Below are positions 13,424 to 17,916 of a stretch of DNA of 17,916 nucleotides, in pieces (within the stretch, counting starts at the first letter, position 1; the number at the start of each line of letters is the position of its first letter). Both the position numbers and the translations under genes were made by a program. The stretch comes from JAFGVL01 sp031553685. GTDB lineage: Bacteria; Bacteroidota; Bacteroidia; Bacteroidales; Paludibacteraceae. A model generated the notes under the pieces. It saw nothing but the letters and a program-made list of their open reading frames with translations. It was not told the DNA's origin and made no database searches. The stretch covers positions 1 through 17,916 of the forward strand of contig JAVBLE010000076.1 in the NCBI GenBank assembly GCA_031553685.1, read 5' to 3'.

Positions 13424-15376
13424 ATGAAGAAGGTTTTAATCATACTACTGTTATTTTCGCCTTTGTTTCTTTTTTCGCAATCGAAAAAGGAGAAAAGGGC
13501 TGAAAAATATTACGATAAATACAACTATGATAAGGCGATTGACAGCTACGAGGGGATTGACAGACTAACGGTTGAGGAGTTGCGCAATTTGGCAAAAAGC
13601 TACCGTAACCGCCACAAGTATATCGAAGCTGAGTATGTTTACAAGCGTTTTATCGACCTACCAGCGGCTACAATCGACGATTATTATAACTACGCCCTTT
13701 TGCTCAAAACAAACAATAAATATGGGCAGGTAAAAAAATGGATGGAGAAAATCCGCGAGAAGAAACCGGATGATTTGCGTGCCAAAAATTATTTTGAAAC
13801 GGAAGATAAAGCGGCTTCCTGGCAGAAAAAGAATAAAGATTACCAGATAGAAAATCTCGATTTCAATAATGAGAACAGCGATTTTGGAGCTGTTTTTTAT
13901 AAAAACAACACAGTCGTTTTTACTTCTACACGCAAGGGAAGCCGCCCGTTTCTGACGCGCGAATACACTTGGAACAAAAAGTCGTTCCTGTCTATTTTCG
14001 AGGCTGATTTGGACAAGGACAAACAGTTTAAGAAAATCCGGTTTTGGGATAAGAAACTAAATCAAAAGTGGCACGAGGGACCTATTTCGTTTTCGAATAA
14101 TTACACATTTGCTGCATTTAACCGGAATAATTACTCCGATTCGATTGTAGATAATACCATACGCTTGGAGATATTTTTTGCCCGATGGGAAGATGGGAAA
14201 TGGAGCGAGCCGGAGCCTTTCTACCTGAATAATCCGGCGTATTCGGTGGGGCATCCGGCACTGTCCGAAGATGGGCGCACGCTTTTCTTCGTAAGCGACA
14301 TGCCCGGCGGGTATGGTTGTTCGGATATTTATTATGTGGAAAAAAATGCGGACGGTTCATGGGGTAAAGCTGTGAATGCGGGTATCGAAATCAATACCGA
14401 ATTCAATGAAGAATTTCCTTATTTTGACAGTGCAAATTCTTTGTTGTTTTTTGCTTCGGATGGGCGGGCAGGACTTGGCGGCTTGGATATTTTTGTAACA
14501 CCAAAAGCTCCTTGTTGCTTTAAATTCGACAAACCCGAAAATATTGGCGCGCCTGTAAATTCGCGGTACGACGATTTTTCGTTTGTTATTGATAAAAACC
14601 GGAAACATGGTTTTTTCTCATCCAACAGACCGACCGGCGAGGGCGACGATGATATTTACCGTTTCATTTTCAATGGGAATTATAAAAAATTGGAATTCGT
14701 TTCACCTCCGGCTACCGATCCTGCTAAGCAAGAAAAAATCTTGGACTATCACTTGCTTGTACTGAACGAAATGAGCAAACAGCCTATCGAAAAGGCAACC
14801 GTAACTTTGGGCAGCACGCGGTTGGAAACCGATTCTACAGGTATGGTTGCCAAAAAGTTGAAATCGTCTGTGCTGGCAACGGTAGATGCTATTGGTTATA
14901 TACAGGCTAAAAAAATGGTTTATATGGATTCTGTCAGCGCGGTAAAAACGGATACTGTACAATTAGCTGTAGCAACGAATCAACAGATTGTACTGAAAAA
15001 CATCTACTATGATTTTGACAAGTCCGATATTTTGCCCGAATCGGCTACGGAACTCGATAAATTAGTGCGGTTTATGAAAGATAACCCTACTATGAAAGTG
15101 GAACTGGGTTCGCATACCGACAGTCGGGGTTCGGATACTTATAACATCCTTTTGTCGCAAGCCCGTGCACAATCGGCTGTCAATTATATTATTTCCAAGG
15201 GAGTAAATCCGGATAATATTACAGCCAAAGGCTATGGCGAAACGCGCCCCCGCAACCGCTGTACCAACGGCGTGCCTTGCTCCGAACCCGAACACCGCGA
15301 AAACCGCCGCACCGAAATATTCATTTCGGGCTATGGCGCTGCCGAGCATACTGAGCAAACGAAAGGAAAATATTGA
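13424..15376 (+). CDS. PorE-like OmpA-family protein (TPR, beta-propeller, CRD-like, OmpA C-terminal)
   Basis: The 650-residue protein has a signal peptide (MKKVLIILLLFSPLFLFSQS). A helical TPR-like region follows (about 20-130: EKYYDKYNYDKAIDSYEGI, LAKSYRNRHKYIEAEYVYKRF). Next are PD40-type propeller blades (about 140-425: HPALSEDGRTLFFVSDMPGG, FPYFDSANSLLFFASDGRAG, DDFSFVIDKNRKHGFFSSNRP), a short carboxypeptidase-regulatory-like domain (about 440-520), and an OmpA peptidoglycan-binding domain from YYDFDKSDILPESATELDKL (about 527), with SHTDSRGSDTYNILLSQARA holding the Asp and Arg that bind diaminopimelate. This order matches Porphyromonas gingivalis PorE (PG1058), a T9SS component linked to the cell wall. 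No lipobox cysteine follows the signal peptide. It lies downstream of the cargo and PorP genes in the same direction, separated by the palindrome array, and may be the dedicated anchor of that system rather than the core PorE. Confidence 0.9.
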   Translation: MKKVLIILLLFSPLFLFSQSKKEKRAEKYYDKYNYDKAIDSYEGIDRLTVEELRNLAKSYRNRHKYIEAEYVYKRFIDLPAATIDDYYNYALLLKTNNKYGQVKKWMEKIREKKPDDLRAKNYFETEDKAASWQKKNKDYQIENLDFNNENSDFGAVFYKNNTVVFTSTRKGSRPFLTREYTWNKKSFLSIFEADLDKDKQFKKIRFWDKKLNQKWHEGPISFSNNYTFAAFNRNNYSDSIVDNTIRLEIFFARWEDGKWSEPEPFYLNNPAYSVGHPALSEDGRTLFFVSDMPGGYGCSDIYYVEKNADGSWGKAVNAGIEINTEFNEEFPYFDSANSLLFFASDGRAGLGGLDIFVTPKAPCCFKFDKPENIGAPVNSRYDDFSFVIDKNRKHGFFSSNRPTGEGDDDIYRFIFNGNYKKLEFVSPPATDPAKQEKILDYHLLVLNEMSKQPIEKATVTLGSTRLETDSTGMVAKKLKSSVLATVDAIGYIQAKKMVYMDSVSAVKTDTVQLAVATNQQIVLKNIYYDFDKSDILPESATELDKLVRFMKDNPTMKVELGSHTDSRGSDTYNILLSQARAQSAVNYIISKGVNPDNITAKGYGETRPRNRCTNGVPCSEPEHRENRRTEIFISGYGAAEHTEQTKGKY

Positions 15377-15377
15377 C

Positions 15378-15397
15378 AGGGCTTGTACAAAAGCCTT
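15378..15397 (+). terminator. Weak hairpin after the OmpA-family gene
   Basis: AGGGCTT (15378-15384) pairs with AAGCCTT (15391-15397) with one G-T pair, directly after the TGA. Only a mixed pyrimidine tract follows, so termination would be weak. Confidence 0.3.
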
Positions 15398-15455
15398 TCC
15401 TATCTATCGGGTTAGCTTTATTTTCAATTAGTCAGAACTTCATTGGAGGTAAAAC

Positions 15456-15480
15456 CCCAATTTAACTTAATGATATTGGG
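15456..15480 (-). terminator. Possible terminator overlapping the end of the large LRR gene
   Basis: On the minus strand CCCAAT (15475-15480) pairs with ATTGGG (15456-15461) across 13 bases, and GTTTTACC follows. The hairpin includes the stop codon of the LRR gene. It faces the hairpin after the convergent OmpA-family gene. Confidence 0.35.
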
Positions 15481-17581
15481 TAAAACCTTGATTTGAAAAT
15501 ACGATATGCTCAAAATCGCCCCAATCGCCGCTCAAATAATATCCTTTGGAATACTTGGGCACATGAAGTGTAATCTTGTTTAAATCGACCCCGACAAAAA
15601 CCTTTTCGGCAGGCGGAAAAAAATCGTAACTATATGGATACAGGGCAAACAATTTTTTCGGATCGTCGGACAATAAATAAATAGACCGCAAACTGGTACA
15701 ACCGGTAAACGAACCCTCTACAATCCGGTCGACCGTAGCCGGAATGGTAATGGAGTGCAATTTACGACAATTATTAAATGCGCCAATTTCGATTTTGAAA
15801 ACCGAATCGGAAACCGTATATTCCTCTTTATCCATCGGACATCGAACGAGAATATATTTACTGCGGTATTTTTTCTCTATTTTGAATAATACACCTTCAA
15901 TAGTGGTATAATTTGTATTTTTATCCGCCACTTTAATTTCTGCCAGACAATTATTAAACGCTTCTACTCCAATATCTTTTACCGAAACCGGAATTGAAAT
16001 CAAATCCAACTGTGTACATGAGCTAAACGCTTTGGGAGCAATGCTTGTAACACTTTCAGGAATGTAATAATCACCTTTCATCGTGGTTGGACACCACAAC
16101 AACTGGGTTTGGTCTTTACTGAAAATGACACCATTGGAAGCCGTAAAATTCTCATTTTTGAGAATTAAAAGGCTATCTGCCGTTACAATATCTGTGTCTG
16201 CTGCAATTACTGGTTTTTGGAATAATAAATTATTCGACCCTTCAAAAACCGTTTTATTCACTTTCAAAGTCTTAGGTATTGAAACCGAATCTAAATCATC
16301 GCAATAACTAAACGCCGAATTTCCAATTGATTTTAACGAAGTGGGTAGTTTAACCATTTTCAACGAAGCGCATCGGGCAAAAGCGCCATCACCTATTTTA
16401 GCCAATCCGGCAGGAAAATTAATGGTTTTCAAATCTTCGCATCGGGCAAAAGCATTATTCCCAATTTGCGTTAGCGAACTCGGGATAACAATTTCGTCCA
16501 ACTTCCGGCAACGGTAAAAACAATCGTCCGAAATTTCTTTTATCCCTTCGGGAAGATTGATTTGCCGCAAATTCTCACAACCTCTGAAAACTGAATGTGA
16601 GATATTAGTAATAGATTCCGGCAACTCAATTTCTTTTAGTTTGATACAATTTTCAAAAACACGCGGATTTAAATAGGTAGCTTGTGCAGGAAGACGAATT
16701 GACTGTAAATTAAGGCAATTGGCAAAAGCCGAGTTACCAATTTCAGTCAAGGTATCGGGCAGTAAAATGGAAGTGAGAGAAACACAATTTTCAAAAGCCA
16801 TATCCTCAATCGCTGTTACCGAAGCCGGAATATTAATTCCTTTGAGCGATACGCAACCTTGAAAAGCATTATTGCCAATATAACTGATCGAATCGGGCAA
16901 ATACACCAATGGCAAAGAGCTGCAACCTTGAAAAGCATTATTGCCAATACTATTGATAAATGGCGGAAGTTCGACTGCGGTCAAATTCCGGCAATTCTTA
17001 AACAATCCGCCCGAAATAACCGTCAGCGAAATAGGCAATCGTGCCCAAACCAGGTTTCGACAACCCGAAAAAGCCCCGTATTGCAGTTCGGTAACCGATG
17101 GCGGCAAAGTAATATGTGTCAGGCTGATACAATTCAGAAAAGCGTCGCCCCAAATCCGTTCCACTGAATTAGGAATTTTCAGGTCGGTCAGGCTCCAGCA
17201 ATTGCGGAAAGCACCATCGCCAATATCGTGTACCTCCTCTCCTATTGTTACGGTTTCCAAATTGATACAATTGGCAAAAGCGTCCCAACCTATGGTCATT
17301 ACCGAATTGGGAATAACAACCGAAACCAACCGGAAACTATTCTTAAAAGCCGTTTCGCCAATTACTTTTACTGTGGAAGGAACTATATATGTGCCACCTC
17401 GTGTAGCGGGATAGCGCAATAATATTGTTGTATCAAGGTTGAAAACAACACTATCGGCGCTTATGTAAATACTATCGGGATTATATTGAGCGGTAGGCTT
17501 TAGTGTTTTCTTTGCAGCAGTTTGAGCGTATAAACCGAAGACAAAACAAAAAAAGGCAAGCACAAAAAAGAATTTCTTCAT
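15467..17581 (-). CDS. Large BspA-like leucine-rich-repeat surface protein
   Basis: The 704-residue protein begins with a signal peptide (MKKFFFVLAFFCFVFGLYAQ). From about residue 67 there are some sixteen contiguous LRR_5 repeats of exactly 23 residues (pattern LPxSVTxIGNxAFxNCxxLxxIx). After a degenerate repeat, an island of about 70 residues (around 460-530) follows, and then about four more repeats separated by irregular insertions. It ends with the BspA cap LHVPKYSKGYYLSGDWGDFE. No T9SS sorting domain or lipobox is evident, so surface location is inferred from the family. Neighbouring repeats share stretches of identical DNA exactly 69 bp apart, so repeat number could change by recombination. 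It converges on the T9SS cassette and has a TAnnTTTG box just before its ATG. Confidence 0.9.
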   Translation of the reverse strand: MKKFFFVLAFFCFVFGLYAQTAAKKTLKPTAQYNPDSIYISADSVVFNLDTTILLRYPATRGGTYIVPSTVKVIGETAFKNSFRLVSVVIPNSVMTIGWDAFANCINLETVTIGEEVHDIGDGAFRNCWSLTDLKIPNSVERIWGDAFLNCISLTHITLPPSVTELQYGAFSGCRNLVWARLPISLTVISGGLFKNCRNLTAVELPPFINSIGNNAFQGCSSLPLVYLPDSISYIGNNAFQGCVSLKGINIPASVTAIEDMAFENCVSLTSILLPDTLTEIGNSAFANCLNLQSIRLPAQATYLNPRVFENCIKLKEIELPESITNISHSVFRGCENLRQINLPEGIKEISDDCFYRCRKLDEIVIPSSLTQIGNNAFARCEDLKTINFPAGLAKIGDGAFARCASLKMVKLPTSLKSIGNSAFSYCDDLDSVSIPKTLKVNKTVFEGSNNLLFQKPVIAADTDIVTADSLLILKNENFTASNGVIFSKDQTQLLWCPTTMKGDYYIPESVTSIAPKAFSSCTQLDLISIPVSVKDIGVEAFNNCLAEIKVADKNTNYTTIEGVLFKIEKKYRSKYILVRCPMDKEEYTVSDSVFKIEIGAFNNCRKLHSITIPATVDRIVEGSFTGCTSLRSIYLLSDDPKKLFALYPYSYDFFPPAEKVFVGVDLNKITLHVPKYSKGYYLSGDWGDFEHIVFSNQGFTQYH

Positions 17582-17589
17582 AACAACTG

Positions 17590-17597
17590 CAAATATA
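17590..17597 (-). promoter_or_regulatory. Possible -7 box of the large LRR gene
   Basis: On the minus strand TATATTTG fits TAnnTTTG exactly. No TTG lies at the expected distance upstream, and transcription would begin only about five bases before the ATG, giving an almost leaderless message. Confidence 0.35.
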
Positions 17598-17619
17598 GCA
17601 AAATAATGGAAAACTTCCC

Positions 17620-17720
17620 GTCATGTCGAGCTTGTCGAGACATCGCAAAAGATGAAGCCATTAATTTAATGCGATGTCTCCACTTCGCTCCTCATACTTC
17701 GTCGCTTCGGTACCAATGAC
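17620..17720. repeat. GTCAT/ATGAC palindromic repeat element, copy of 1238-1360
   Basis: It begins GTCATGTCGAG and ends CAATGAC. A perfect 11-bp stem, GAGACATCGCA with TGCGATGTCTC, lies inside, followed by the CTCCACTTCGCTCCTC stretch shared with 1238-1360. The inner part is shorter than in the other copy. It lies directly upstream of the large LRR gene and between it and the long inverted repeat. Confidence 0.75.
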
Positions 17721-17820
17721 AAGAATTTGTATTAAATTGAAAATAAGTGTTTTGTTTAAATTTTTACAGATATTCGATATAGCAGATATTTTATAATCAA
17801 AATAGGAACCGTCGTAGAGC
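17711..17820 (+). repeat. Long inverted repeat, partner of 149-258
   Basis: About 110 bp matching the reverse complement of 149-258 with about a dozen mismatches. It overlaps the end of the preceding palindromic element by ten bases (TACCAATGAC), which suggests that both belong to one composite repeat. Confidence 0.8.
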
Positions 17821-17837
17821 CGTGGCGTGCCGCGGCT
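17818..17837. repeat. GC-rich hairpin repeat, GTAGAG type
   Basis: AGCCGTGGC (17818-17826) pairs with GCCGCGGCT (17829-17837) with one G-T pair around a 2-base loop, preceded by GTAG. It resembles the GTAGAGAC palindromes elsewhere. In the partner repeat at the left end the readable sequence stops at this same hairpin. From 17838 to 17916 the sequence is AT-rich and shows nothing recognisable. Confidence 0.55.
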
Positions 17838-17916
17838 TAAATTTAAGCAATATGATTCAAGATTGAATAAATCAGAGATGTAAAAATGATCTACATGCCC
17901 ATCATATTTCAGAGCC

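Overview
The window looks like a contig from an uncultured member of the Bacteroidota, most likely order Bacteroidales. The signs are type IX secretion (T9SS) genes (a gliding-motility-type C-terminal domain protein, PorP/SprF, and a PorE-like OmpA-family protein), two BspA-like leucine-rich-repeat surface proteins, TTG-N20-TAnnTTTG promoters, and palindromic repeats in most intergenic gaps. The first 147 bases are almost pure C and are probably a sequencing or assembly artefact. About 110 bp next to that run recurs, inverted, near the right end, so the contig probably breaks at a genomic repeat.

Left part (431-4312), minus strand: a membrane zinc peptidase with its own terminator; purA behind its own promoter; and a Fur-family regulator overlapping a small DNA-alkylation-repair-like protein. 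A tRNA-His gene with promoter and terminator faces the other way. Just downstream of it lies a 94-residue N-terminal scrap of a tyrosine recombinase, the usual footprint of an element that once integrated at a tRNA gene. Two acceptor-stem positions of this tRNA do not pair.

Middle (4852-8094), plus strand: a secreted LRR protein, then nadD and a dihydroorotate-dehydrogenase-like flavoprotein 4 bp apart. Several small mobile repeats lie here. One, at 7903-8038, has 21-bp imperfect terminal inverted repeats and a perfect 8-bp target duplication. A sequence resembling its unoccupied target is present at 4659-4701.

Right part (8172-15376), plus strand: a T9SS surface cassette made of a 1199-residue type B (CHU_C) cargo, a PorP/SprF outer-membrane partner 3 bp downstream, and a 650-residue TPR / beta-propeller / OmpA protein. 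By analogy with SprB-SprF, the PorP-like protein should serve export or anchoring of the cargo, and the OmpA-family protein should tie the machinery to peptidoglycan. Two oddities mark this cassette. A palindromic repeat cluster ends exactly at the codon where the porP signal peptide should start, and that codon is ATT rather than ATG. Between porP and the OmpA gene lies an array of twelve 21-bp TTCCCC/GGGGAA inverted-repeat units. The window closes with a 704-residue LRR surface protein on the minus strand and more repeats.
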